Assembly (NCBI RefSeq): GCF_021249345.1
Contig: NZ_CP089588.1
Location: 744,001 to 808,000 of the forward strand
Direction: 5' to 3'
Length of the DNA stretch: 64,000 nucleotides
Source of the DNA: Halobacterium wangiae
GTDB taxonomy: Archaea > Halobacteriota > Halobacteria > Halobacteriales > Halobacteriaceae
Shown: piece after piece, positions 20,171 through 27,716 of the stretch
Layout: every line of letters begins with the position of its first letter
Position numbering within the stretch: position 1 is the first letter of the stretch
Made by a program: the position numbers and the translations under genes
The notes under the pieces: generated by a model
The model's database searches: none
The model's input: only the letters and a program-made list of their open reading frames with translations
Told to the model about the DNA's origin: nothing

Positions 20171-20680
20171 TTACTGGAAGCCGATCTCGTGACGCCGTTC
20201 CTCCTCGTCCTTCGGGACGGTGATCTCGCAGACGCCGTCATCCTGCGTGGCGGTGGCTTCCTCGGGGTCGATGTGCGCCGGGAGCGAGATGCGGCGTTCC
20301 AGGCGCACCGGGCGTTCGGTGAGGAGCGGGCTCTCACCCTCGTCCTCGTCGAAGACGGAGTCCTCGGACCGGTCGGCAGTGAAGAACAGGTTGTTCGCGT
20401 CCGCGTGGATGTCGATCTGGTCCTCGCCGAAGCCGGGGACGTCGATGTAGACGACGACGTCCTCGGCGGACTCGACGATGTCGACCATCGGGACCGCAGC
20501 CGGCGTCTGTGAGCCGACGCTCTCGCCACCCCCCAGAGCCGGTGGCGGCATCGACGGCTGCGAGCTTCGCTGTTGCTGGCCGGACATCGGCGGCGCCTCC
20601 ATCGGTGGCTGGCCGGACCTGGCTGCCGAGCCGACGTTTCTCGGCGGGTCCTCCGGCGAGCGGTCCTGCTCTCGGGTCAT
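20171..20680 (-). CDS. Hsp20/alpha-crystallin small heat-shock protein
   Basis: Small heat-shock proteins are ATP-independent holdases that bind unfolding proteins. The alpha-crystallin domain spans about residues 65-165 (VDIVESAEDVVVYIDVPGF, then RRISLPAHIDPEEATA and CEITVPK), and ends with HEIGFQ. The first 60 residues are a Pro/Gln/Ser/Gly-rich, weakly charged arm (SGQQQRSSQPSMPPP), unusual for a halophile. It overlaps the upstream Q/H/G-rich gene by four bases (ATGA), so translation is coupled. It is a different protein from gas-vesicle GvpH. Confidence 0.9.
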   Translation of the reverse strand: MTREQDRSPEDPPRNVGSAARSGQPPMEAPPMSGQQQRSSQPSMPPPALGGGESVGSQTPAAVPMVDIVESAEDVVVYIDVPGFGEDQIDIHADANNLFFTADRSEDSVFDEDEGESPLLTERPVRLERRISLPAHIDPEEATATQDDGVCEITVPKDEEERRHEIGFQ

Positions 20681-21774
20681 CGGTCTCGCTGACCAGTCAC
20701 TCGGGAGTGTCGGCCCCGTCGCTGTTCCTGGCTCCTCCGGTCCTGGGAGCCCTGCTGTTGCTGGCCGTGCTGGCCGCCCTGGTGCTGGCCGTACTGCTGG
20801 GAACTCTGGCCACCCTGCTGCTGGCCACGCTGCTGGCCCTGTTGCTGGCCGTACTGGTGGGTGCCCTGGTGGGCGCCCTGGTGTTGAGTCCCCTGCTGCT
20901 GACCCAGCTGGCTCTGGCCGCGGTGCTGCTGGCCGTACTGGGTGTCCTGCTGGCCGGTCTGCTGCTGTCCGCGCTGCTGGCTCCCCTGGTGCTGTCCGGA
21001 GCGGCCGTGCTGCTGGCTGCCCTGTCCGGACTGGAACTGGCCCCCCTGGTGTTGCTGGGTCCCGTGCTGGCTGCCCTGCTGCTGGTGGCCCTGGTGATGC
21101 TGCTGGCCGCCCTGCTGCTGGTGGCCCTGGTGTTGCTGACTACCCGGCTGTTGCTGGCCGTGCTGCTGGCCCTGCTGGCCCTCGATCCAGTTCTGCTGGG
21201 AGTACTGGTCGTGCTCCTGGCTACCCGACTGTCCGTGCTGCTGCTGGCCGGCCTGCTGCTGCCCGCTACCGCGGTGGCCACCCTGGCTCTGTCCGAGCTG
21301 GCTCTGGTGTTCGGTAGTCTGGTGCTGGGAACCCTGCTGACCCATCAGACCGTGGTGCTCGGTGCCCTGGCGTTGCTGGCCCACCTGGTGCTGCTGGCTC
21401 CCCTGCTGCTGGCCACCCTGGAACTGGGAGCCCTGTTGCGGACTGCCCTGGTGTTGGCCCATCTGGCTCTGGCCACCCTGCTGGGGCTGCTGACTGCTCT
21501 GGTGCGGGTTCTGCTGCTGGCCGCTCTGGTAGGGGCTGTGCTGTTGACCACTCTGCTGTTGACCACTCTGCTGTCGCCCCTGGTGCTGGCCACCCTGGCC
21601 CATCTGTCGCTGCCCGCGCTGCTGGCCGCCCTGCTGGTGGCCCTGATGTTGCTGGCCCTGCTGGTGCTGGCCCTGCTGATGCTGCTGACCCTGGTGATGC
21701 TGCTGGCCCTGCTGTTGCCCCTGTCGATACTCCTCTGTGTGTCGTGACTGTCGGCGTCGGTTCTCGTCGTGCAT
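20677..21774 (-). CDS. Gln/His/Gly-rich low-complexity (prion-like) protein
   Basis: The 365-residue product starts MHDENRRRQSRHTEEYRQ and then consists almost wholly of Gln with Gly, His and Ser in variants of GQQHQ and SGQQ. Roughly two residues in five are Gln in the first hundred. There are very few acidic residues, which is striking in a halophile. The C-terminus is Arg-rich (RRSQEQRRGRHSRV). It has no hydrophobic core. The TATA-like GTTTATTC at 21824-21831 gives a leader of about 25 nt, and the stop overlaps hsp20. Composition resembles eukaryotic prion-like domains; a role in condensates or as an Hsp20 partner is inference. The opposite strand also has a long frame, judged a shadow. 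Confidence 0.75.
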   Translation of the reverse strand: MHDENRRRQSRHTEEYRQGQQQGQQHHQGQQHQQGQHQQGQQHQGHQQGGQQRGQRQMGQGGQHQGRQQSGQQQSGQQHSPYQSGQQQNPHQSSQQPQQGGQSQMGQHQGSPQQGSQFQGGQQQGSQQHQVGQQRQGTEHHGLMGQQGSQHQTTEHQSQLGQSQGGHRGSGQQQAGQQQHGQSGSQEHDQYSQQNWIEGQQGQQHGQQQPGSQQHQGHQQQGGQQHHQGHQQQGSQHGTQQHQGGQFQSGQGSQQHGRSGQHQGSQQRGQQQTGQQDTQYGQQHRGQSQLGQQQGTQHQGAHQGTHQYGQQQGQQRGQQQGGQSSQQYGQHQGGQHGQQQQGSQDRRSQEQRRGRHSRVTGQRDR

Positions 21775-22123
21775 AGTTGGAATCAGCCCCTCGTCGGGAC
21801 GACTCGAACATCCACGGGAACGCGAATAAACGCGGCCGATAGTTCAACCGAGTTCAGCCGGTAGAAGCCCTGTAGCACACACTTACCGGATTTCGTGGCA
21901 TCGACACACACACGCGAAGGCGCCACCCAACGGGCAGTCGTACGCGTCGTTACCGACGAAAGTCGGGCCTACTGGCGGTTTTTACGCCGGCGTCCCGGCG
22001 GTTCTTCGCCGGCTACCGGGAGCGTCCGAACGTAACGCACAGCGTTACGCAGAGGTGCCCCCAGGGGTCGCTACTGCCGGGCAGATAGCAATCCACTTTA
22101 ACCCTGAAGGCTTCACTCCGAGT
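21775..22123. other. Divergent intergenic region with palindromes
   Basis: This 349-nt gap separates the Q/H/G operon (leftward) and the FAD oxidoreductase gene (rightward). It holds the leftward TATA at 21824-21831, a CCGGCG/CGCCGG hairpin at 21995-22012, the palindrome CGTAACGC-ACA-GCGTTACG at 22031-22049 and the rightward TATA at about 22096-22101. I see no gene in it. Confidence 0.6.
22031..22049. promoter_or_regulatory. Palindromic operator candidate CGTAACGC-n3-GCGTTACG
   Basis: Two exact 8-bp arms with a 3-nt spacer lie about 50 nt upstream of the TATA box of the oxidoreductase gene. The form suits a dimeric helix-turn-helix regulator. No regulator gene is adjacent. Confidence 0.45.
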
Positions 22124-23377
22124 ATGAGCGAGTCGTACGTGATAATCGGTGACGGCATCGCGGGCAGTTCCGCCGCCGAGGCCCTCCACGAAGAGGCCCC
22201 CGAGGTCGACATCACCGTCGTCACCGACGAGGGTGAGACCCTGTACAATCGAATCCTCATCAAGGAGTTCGCGAAGGGGAAACTCCCCGAGGCGCCCATC
22301 AGCATCCACGAACCCGACTGGTACGACGAGCGGGACATCGACCTCCGGCTCAACACCCTGGTCACGGACGTCGACCCCGAAGCCCACACCATCCAGACCC
22401 ACGAGGGCGAGGAGATCTCCTACGACAAACTGCTGGTCGCGGCGGGCGGGACGCCAAACCAGCTCCCGATCGAGAACTCGGAGGCGGAGGGCGTCCACCA
22501 CTTCTGGACGTTCGAGGACGCGCGCCGCATCCGAAAGCACGCCGAGGAAGCCGACACCGGCGTCGTCGTCGGCGCGGGCCTGCTCGGCATCGACCTGGCG
22601 GCCATCTGCGGCGGCCAGGACGTCGACGCGAAGTACCTGATGCGCGGCAACCGCTGGTGGCGGTACGCGCTCAGCGAGGACGGCGCCGAGATCATCCACG
22701 AGGGGCTCCGCGAGAAGGGCGTCGAACCCGTCTTCGAGTCCGGCGCCGACCGCTTCGTGACGAACGACGACGGCGAGGTCGTCGCGACCGTCGACGGCAA
22801 CGGCGAGCGCCACGAGTCGGAGTTCGTCGGCGTCGCCATTGGCCTCGACTTCAACGTCGAGATCCTCCAGGACACGGAGGCAACCATCGACAACGGCGTC
22901 CACGTGGACGAGTACATGCGGACCGAAGTGGAGGACATCTACGCGGCGGGCGACATCACGCAGTTCTTCGACACCATCATGGGTCAGCGCGCCCAGAACG
23001 GGTCGTGGGGCTCCGCGAAACAGCAGGGCGCACTCGCGGGGAAGGTGATGCTCGCGGACAACGGTCACGACGTCGACCCCGATCCGTTCCGCTGGGTCTC
23101 CTCGTACTCCATCACACACTTCGACTTCCCGTTCCTCTCCTTCGGCTTCCCGACGATGGGCGACGACGAGTGCGAGCGCAAGTACAACGACGGCGAGTGG
23201 CGCCGCCTCACGTTCAAGGACGGCAAGCTCATCGGGGGCGTGCTCATCGGTAACCTCGCCCCGCAGTCGAAGTACAAGCAGCTCATCAAGAAGGAGGCCC
23301 ACGTCGTCGACCAGAAGGACGTCCTCCTCCAGGAGAACTTCGAACTCGACGAACTCGCCATCCCGCAGGAGCAGTAG
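22124..23377 (+). CDS. FAD-dependent NAD(P)H oxidoreductase, nitrite-reductase-like
   Basis: The 417-residue product is a pyridine nucleotide-disulphide oxidoreductase of the NirB/rubredoxin-reductase type. It has the FAD motif VIIGDGIAGSSAAEAL, the ATG motif as YDKLLVAAGGTPN, the NAD(P) motif VVVGAGLLGIDLAAIC and the late FAD motif IYAAGDITQF. The first 400 residues cover the whole fold and no [2Fe-2S] or siroheme domain is attached, so it is probably a stand-alone electron donor. The ATG at 22124 is 26 nt after a TATA-like TTTAAC, so the longer in-frame start is rejected. Confidence 0.85.
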   Translation: MSESYVIIGDGIAGSSAAEALHEEAPEVDITVVTDEGETLYNRILIKEFAKGKLPEAPISIHEPDWYDERDIDLRLNTLVTDVDPEAHTIQTHEGEEISYDKLLVAAGGTPNQLPIENSEAEGVHHFWTFEDARRIRKHAEEADTGVVVGAGLLGIDLAAICGGQDVDAKYLMRGNRWWRYALSEDGAEIIHEGLREKGVEPVFESGADRFVTNDDGEVVATVDGNGERHESEFVGVAIGLDFNVEILQDTEATIDNGVHVDEYMRTEVEDIYAAGDITQFFDTIMGQRAQNGSWGSAKQQGALAGKVMLADNGHDVDPDPFRWVSSYSITHFDFPFLSFGFPTMGDDECERKYNDGEWRRLTFKDGKLIGGVLIGNLAPQSKYKQLIKKEAHVVDQKDVLLQENFELDELAIPQEQ

Positions 23378-23481
23378 CTACGTCGAACGGAGCGTCGTTT
23401 TCCGGAACCCCACTCCCCCGGCGGTAGCTTTATGCGTTGCTGTGTTATACGGTAGCACGGCACACGAGTGCCGGTGACCCG

Positions 23482-23694
23482 ATGAATCCGATCCTCGAAG
23501 CGACGGAGACCGGACTGGTGACCGACGAACAGACGGTCCGAGACTACGACGAGCTCCGGGAGCCAGCGAAGGCGGCGCTCCCCGCGGCCGTCGAGCGCGA
23601 GGCCGTCTCGATTCCCGAAGCGGCCGCCGAGGACCTCACCGACGGCGAGGTCGTACGGTTCACCGGCTACTATCGCGTCAGCATCGGCCAGTAG
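23482..23694 (+). CDS. Small acidic protein, 70 residues
   Basis: The protein starts MNPILEATETGLVTDEQ and shows a helix-rich, Ala/Glu-rich middle with DGEVVRFTGYYRVSIG at the end. No domain recognised. The chosen ATG is about 33 nt after an A/T-rich GTTATACG, and the codon choice is typical of neighbours. It lies between the oxidoreductase gene and the next small gene, all rightward. Confidence 0.6.
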   Translation: MNPILEATETGLVTDEQTVRDYDELREPAKAALPAAVEREAVSIPEAAAEDLTDGEVVRFTGYYRVSIGQ

Positions 23695-23747
23695 GGGCCG
23701 GGACCCCAACCGAAGCCGTTTTTCCCGTCCGCACCCCACGTTCCGCC

Positions 23748-24167
23748 ATGAGCCAGTCTGGTGGGAGTACGGACATGACCCTCGCCTTCGAGCTGTCCGC
23801 GCTCCAGGAACTCGCCAAGCCCGGCACCGCGTTCGCCGGCGCGCGCCAGTGGACGGAGTACGTCGGCGTCGTCTCCGACGAACCCACCTACGTCGTCACG
23901 AACTTCACGCGCAAGCGCCGCATCCGCCAGGACTTCTTCTCCGGGCCGAAGGGCCGCGAGGAGAGCCTCGAGTCCGTCAAGCGCCAGTTCGACACCGAAC
24001 GCCACGTCTTCGTCGGCGTCGACGACGAGGACCGGGCACTCGCCGAGAAGGTGGGCTGGGAGTACCTCCCGCTGGAGGACGCCGCGGAGAAGGCCGACTG
24101 GGAGCTCGCCGCCGAGGCCGACGAGGAGGAGACGACGGAGGAACCCGTCCGGGACGACTGGCCGTAG
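23748..24167 (+). CDS. Conserved haloarchaeal protein, 139 residues
   Basis: MTLAFELSALQELAKPGTAF near the N-terminus and VVSDEPTYVVTNFTRKRRI mark a small alpha/beta soluble domain; the last 40 residues are very acidic. I recall a haloarchaeal family of this shape (a DUF) but cannot name its function. The upstream sequence GCCATG follows CCGTTTTTCC, a possible terminator tract of the preceding gene. Confidence 0.6.
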   Translation: MSQSGGSTDMTLAFELSALQELAKPGTAFAGARQWTEYVGVVSDEPTYVVTNFTRKRRIRQDFFSGPKGREESLESVKRQFDTERHVFVGVDDEDRALAEKVGWEYLPLEDAAEKADWELAAEADEEETTEEPVRDDWP

Positions 24168-24278
24168 TTCGACAGTAGCAGCCCCGCAGCCCCTGTTTGC
24201 AGTGTGACTGCCGACAGAGCCAAACTGTTTAGGCAACTGAGAGAAGGGGGTGGGCGTTCTCTTCTCCCACGAATCCCG

Positions 24279-24479
24279 ATGGCGAGCCAGGCACCAGAAA
24301 CCGACAAGATGGTCGAGCCGTGCGCGAACTGCGGGCGAGAGACACCCCACACCGTCACGGTCGAACTGTGGACGGAGAGCGCGGGCGGGGAGAACGCGTC
24401 GTTCTCCCGCGAACCGTACCGCGTCGCCGAATGCCAGATCTGCGGCGAGGAGTTCGTCCAGCGGATGAGCAACGCGTAA
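24279..24479 (+). CDS. Small zinc-ribbon protein
   Basis: The 66-residue product has two paired cysteine knuckles, CANCGRE near residue 15 and CQICGEE near 53, which can bind one zinc ion. It starts MASQAPETDKMVEP. Such one-zinc-ribbon proteins are abundant in haloarchaea and probably bind nucleic acid or protein partners. The upstream sequence has a TATA-like TGTTTAGG about 50 nt before the ATG and an A/G-rich GAGAAGGGGG. Confidence 0.65.
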   Translation: MASQAPETDKMVEPCANCGRETPHTVTVELWTESAGGENASFSREPYRVAECQICGEEFVQRMSNA

Positions 24480-24544
24480 CGACGGGTGACGAGGCGGACG
24501 TTGCTCTCCCCTCCGGCCGACGCCGATCTCGATTCTACCGACGC

Positions 24545-25342
24545 TCAGTTCACGTCCTTCCGGCGGAAGTACCACTGACTCCCAGCGACCAGCGCGAGCG
24601 TCGCCCCGGTCAGGATGGCCGCGCCCGCCAGGTCGTAGCTGCCGTCGACGAGGATGGCCGTGGGGTCGAAGTATCGCATCGGCGCCACGGCACCCGCCCA
24701 CGAGTAGTCCGTCGAGGAGACCAGTGACTCCAGCAGGAAGAGCCCGAAGACGACCGCCATCGCGGCGCGCTGGGCGACGCTCGCGCGGTCCGCGAGGACG
24801 CTGAGTGCGAGGCCGATTGCGGCGCACGCGAACAGGTACGGCAGCGAGAGGGCGTGGACGATCACGAGGTCCGCCGTCCCGATGGGGTAGCCGATGGCGC
24901 GGGTGGCGACCCACGTCACCGCGGCGACGACGACGTTGATGACGAGGATGCCGGGGACCAGCGAGAGGTAGCGCTCGCCGACAATGCGCGCCCGCGACAC
25001 CGGCAGCGCCAGCAGGAGGTCCATGCGGCCGTCCTCGACGTCGCCAGCGATCAGCGAGGCGGCGCTGTACGCGAGGTAGAGCCCGAGCAGGATGACCCAC
25101 GCGAACTGGTAGAGCTCCGTCGCGAGGAACCCCTCGATGGTGTCGAACGCACGCAGGCCGAACGCCTCCACGAACACCGGCGGGAGCGCCTCGACGTACG
25201 CCTCGATGTCCAGGGTCCCCTGGAACGACGGGAAGAACGCGGCGTACAGCGCGCTGAACGCCGACAGCCCGATAGACAGCGCCAGCGCACCCTTGAAGCG
25301 ACGGCGAGCGCCGTACGCGGCGAGTTCAAGCACTCGCCTCAC
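24545..25342 (-). CDS. ABC-2 type transporter permease
   Basis: The 265 residues contain six hydrophobic helices with the ABC-2 permease pattern (N-terminal FKGALALSIGLSAFSALYA, a long loop, then helices around 70-90, 110-160, 175-200 and 235-260). It starts inside the ATPase gene's stop region (17-nt overlap), so both are one operon. It is probably the membrane half of a drug or lipid exporter; the substrate is unknown. Confidence 0.82.
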   Translation of the reverse strand: MRRVLELAAYGARRRFKGALALSIGLSAFSALYAAFFPSFQGTLDIEAYVEALPPVFVEAFGLRAFDTIEGFLATELYQFAWVILLGLYLAYSAASLIAGDVEDGRMDLLLALPVSRARIVGERYLSLVPGILVINVVVAAVTWVATRAIGYPIGTADLVIVHALSLPYLFACAAIGLALSVLADRASVAQRAAMAVVFGLFLLESLVSSTDYSWAGAVAPMRYFDPTAILVDGSYDLAGAAILTGATLALVAGSQWYFRRKDVN

Positions 25343-26225
25343 CCCCGTAGAACTGGAGGAAGACGTCCTCGAGCGGCGCCTCCTCGACGTCGAGTTCCTG
25401 CAGCGAGTAGCGGTCGAGTTCGTCGACGAGCGCGTCCACGTCGCCCGAGAACGTGAACGACACCTGCGTGGCGTCGTCCACGTCCCGGTGGGTGAGGTCC
25501 GCGACGCCCGGCAGGTCGAAGGCGTCGGCGGGGAGCCCGCCGGCGACGGTGGCCCGGACGAGTTTCCCGCTGCGGTCGAGCAGCGTCTCGACGTCCTCGA
25601 TGGCGACGAGTCGCCCCTCGCGGATGATGGCGACGCGGTCGCAGACGCGGCGCACCTCGCTGAGCACGTGACTGGAGAACAGCACCGTGACGCCGCGTTC
25701 GCGTTCGTCCCGGAGGAACTCGTTGAACCGCTCCTGGAGCAGCGGGTCGAGCCCCGAGGTGGGTTCGTCCATCACGACGACGTCCGGGTCGTGCATGAAC
25801 GCCTGCACGATGCCGAGTTTCTGGACGTTCCCCGTGGAGTACGCCCGCACCTTGCGGTCGAGTGGCGGGTCGAACAGTTCGAGGACGTCCTCGCGACGGC
25901 TGCCGCCCTTCAGCGACTCGTGGAGGTCGAGCACCTCGCGGCCGGTCGCCTGCCCGTCGAAGCTCGGGTGCGCCGGCAGGTAGCCGGTCCGGGCGAGCGC
26001 GTCGAGGCGCTCGCTCTCGACGGTCGTGTCGGCCCCGAGCACCGACAGGCGCCCCGCTGTCGGCGCCTGCATCCCCAGCAGCGTGCGGATGGTCGTCGTC
26101 TTCCCGGCGCCGTTCGGCCCGAGGAAGCCGAACACCTCCCCCTCCTTCACGTCGAACGAGAGGTCCTCGACGGCGACGAGGTCGCCGTACCGCTTGGTCA
26201 GGTCCTCGATTTCGATGACGCTCAT
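25326..26225 (-). CDS. ABC transporter ATP-binding protein (ABC-2 exporter)
   Basis: The 299-residue ATPase has Walker A GFLGPNGAGKTTTIRTLL (about residue 36), the signature region with LGIVQAFMHDPDVVVMDEPTSGLDP containing Walker B, and switch H FSSHVLSE. The last 90 residues are an acidic extension typical of drug-exporter ATPases. The ATG at 26225 gives MSVIEIEDLTKRYGDLVAV, the normal start of the fold, so long upstream frames are rejected. Confidence 0.92.
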   Translation of the reverse strand: MSVIEIEDLTKRYGDLVAVEDLSFDVKEGEVFGFLGPNGAGKTTTIRTLLGMQAPTAGRLSVLGADTTVESERLDALARTGYLPAHPSFDGQATGREVLDLHESLKGGSRREDVLELFDPPLDRKVRAYSTGNVQKLGIVQAFMHDPDVVVMDEPTSGLDPLLQERFNEFLRDERERGVTVLFSSHVLSEVRRVCDRVAIIREGRLVAIEDVETLLDRSGKLVRATVAGGLPADAFDLPGVADLTHRDVDDATQVSFTFSGDVDALVDELDRYSLQELDVEEAPLEDVFLQFYGGEASA

Positions 26226-26344
26226 AGGTCGACAACTCGGCTCTCCCGCTTGAAGATTCCCCACGCCGCGAGCGGGGGAGCAACTGGCGGACGTTCCGGA
26301 CAGTGGAACAGCCGACAGCCTGGCGGATCGAAAGGGCGAGGCGG

Positions 26345-26372
26345 GCTTTCTGGCGGTAGCTTTCTGGCGGTA
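26345..26372. repeat. 14-bp perfect tandem repeat
   Basis: GCTTTCTGGCGGTA occurs twice in a row with no spacer, between the ABC ATPase gene and the DUF5815 gene. CTTATCC follows. It is in the region between two divergent promoters and may be a regulator site or a recent duplication. Confidence 0.7.
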
Positions 26373-26464
26373 CTTATCCACAGCGCCACGTTCTACGAAC
26401 CCTCGCCAGCCAACTAGCGCACATTCCGCGGGGCTTAACCGCCACGGCGGCCAACACCCGGGCA

Positions 26465-27022
26465 ATGACCGAGCCGCGCGTACCGGGCACGGAGGCAAAC
26501 GACGACCGCATCGACCTCCCGTGTGGCGAGCGCGCCGACCAGGGGACCTTCGACATCGGGATGCGGGAGTACGCCTGCACCTGTGGCGACCAGCACGCCG
26601 TCGTGATGGACATGCACCCGCCGTCGCGGTTCTTCCCCGAGTCCATCGTGAGCGTCCTGCGGGAGGCCATCGCACCCGCAGAGGACGACCAGTTCGACGA
26701 GTTCGGCACCCCACACCTGATGGGTGCCGTGATGGAACAGCTCCCCGACGACGTGGTCGCCGTCGACGGAACCGAGAACGGGACCGTCGGCTGGGCGATG
26801 CTGTGGGTGACCGAGATGGACGCCCGCGAGCTACACGGCGTCGTCGTCGAACTGATGGTGGAGCTGATGGACCACGCCGTCAGTCACGCCGACAGCGACG
26901 CGACGGCCACCGAGTTCGAGGAGCAGATGACCGACTTCGACGTCGCTGAGTTCGTCGATGCCTACCGGGAGGCCCGCGAGTGGGAGGACGAGAGCGGGCC
27001 ACGCGGCGGCGACGCGCGCTGA
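26465..27022 (+). CDS. DUF5815 family protein
   Basis: The 185-residue protein has a CACTCGDQHAVVMDMHPPS-like cysteine pair near residue 40 (ACTCGDQHAVVM) and helix-rich segments to the acidic C-terminus. I assign it to DUF5815, a haloarchaeal family of unknown function. A TATA-like GCTTAACC about 29 nt upstream supports this start. It is convergent and abutting with the DUF4112 gene. Confidence 0.72.
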   Translation: MTEPRVPGTEANDDRIDLPCGERADQGTFDIGMREYACTCGDQHAVVMDMHPPSRFFPESIVSVLREAIAPAEDDQFDEFGTPHLMGAVMEQLPDDVVAVDGTENGTVGWAMLWVTEMDARELHGVVVELMVELMDHAVSHADSDATATEFEEQMTDFDVAEFVDAYREAREWEDESGPRGGDAR

Positions 27023-27448
27023 TTACTGCTCGAACTCTTCGGCCGGCGTGGAGTCGGCGAGGGCCTCGACGGCGAGTTCGAAGTTGCGCTTGTTCGCCTT
27101 CCAGCCGGCGTCGAAGAGGTCCCCGACCGCGGGGATCGAGCCGATGCCCGCGTCGACAGCGACGTTGACGAGCATGGCGGCCAGGGTGTCGCGCTCGACG
27201 CCCTGGCGCGCGGACTCGGCGACGATGTACAGCGAGATGGCTGCGGTCGCGACGTCGCCCGCGATCGGGAGTACGCCGACGATAGGGTCGATGCCGACCT
27301 TGCGGTCCGTCCCCGGGACGGGGACGGCGTCGTCGAGCGCCCACGCGACGACCTGCATCCGCTTGACCGCCGACCGGTCCACGTGGTCGGGCAGTTCGTC
27401 GATGTCGAATTCGGCCTCCATGTCGATTTCGTCGTCGGTACTGGACAT
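27023..27448 (-). CDS. DUF4112 family membrane protein
   Basis: The 141-residue protein has DUF4112 features: VAWALDDAVPVPGT, then VGIDPIVGVLPIAGD and VDAGIGSIPAVGDLFDAGWKAN, each flanking a membrane segment (about residues 55-80 and 90-115). DUF4112 proteins are small membrane proteins of unknown function in bacteria and archaea. It is divergent from carB. Confidence 0.88.
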   Translation of the reverse strand: MSSTDDEIDMEAEFDIDELPDHVDRSAVKRMQVVAWALDDAVPVPGTDRKVGIDPIVGVLPIAGDVATAAISLYIVAESARQGVERDTLAAMLVNVAVDAGIGSIPAVGDLFDAGWKANKRNFELAVEALADSTPAEEFEQ

Positions 27449-27644
27449 ACAGTAGTGGAGGAGACGAGCACGGAAAAGGGCGCGGGCAGGTGTGTGAACG
27501 GCTCTCGGCGCGGTACGTCGGCTGAGAGACGCCGTCGAACTTGCCGGCAGGCTTCTCACGGCGAAGCCCGGTGACGCGTGCGGACCAGTGACGGCGAGTC
27601 GTGGGTGCCCTGTGGAACTGGTGTAGCGAGTACTCGTTACGATT

Positions 27645-27663
27645 TTCGTAATTGGGTTTCGAA
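27645..27663. promoter_or_regulatory. Operator candidate upstream of carB (motif shared with carA)
   Basis: TTCGTAATTGGGTTTCGAA lies 20 nt before the carB TATA-like GCTTATTA. It matches 17 of 19 bases of TTCGTAACTGAGTTTCGAA at 32464-32482 next to carA and lrp. Outer bases are near-palindromic, as expected for a dimeric regulator. Confidence 0.6.
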
Positions 27664-27716
27664 CAGCACACTGATTCGCTGAGCTTATTACGATGGGCGA
27701 ACTCCCCACGGATAGC

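Noticed and set aside
20509-21747. A 412-residue Leu/Ala-rich frame on the + strand, opposite the Q/H/G gene
   Set aside because: It is the antisense of CAG/CAA/GGC repeats, so it reads as CTG/GCC. It lacks a promoter and would also run antisense to the hsp20 start region. The reverse strand has a TATA, the ATGA overlap with hsp20 and a terminator.
20677-21774. The CAG-rich repeats as a CRISPR or satellite array
   Set aside because: Units vary in length and are read as codons with no constant repeat-spacer period.
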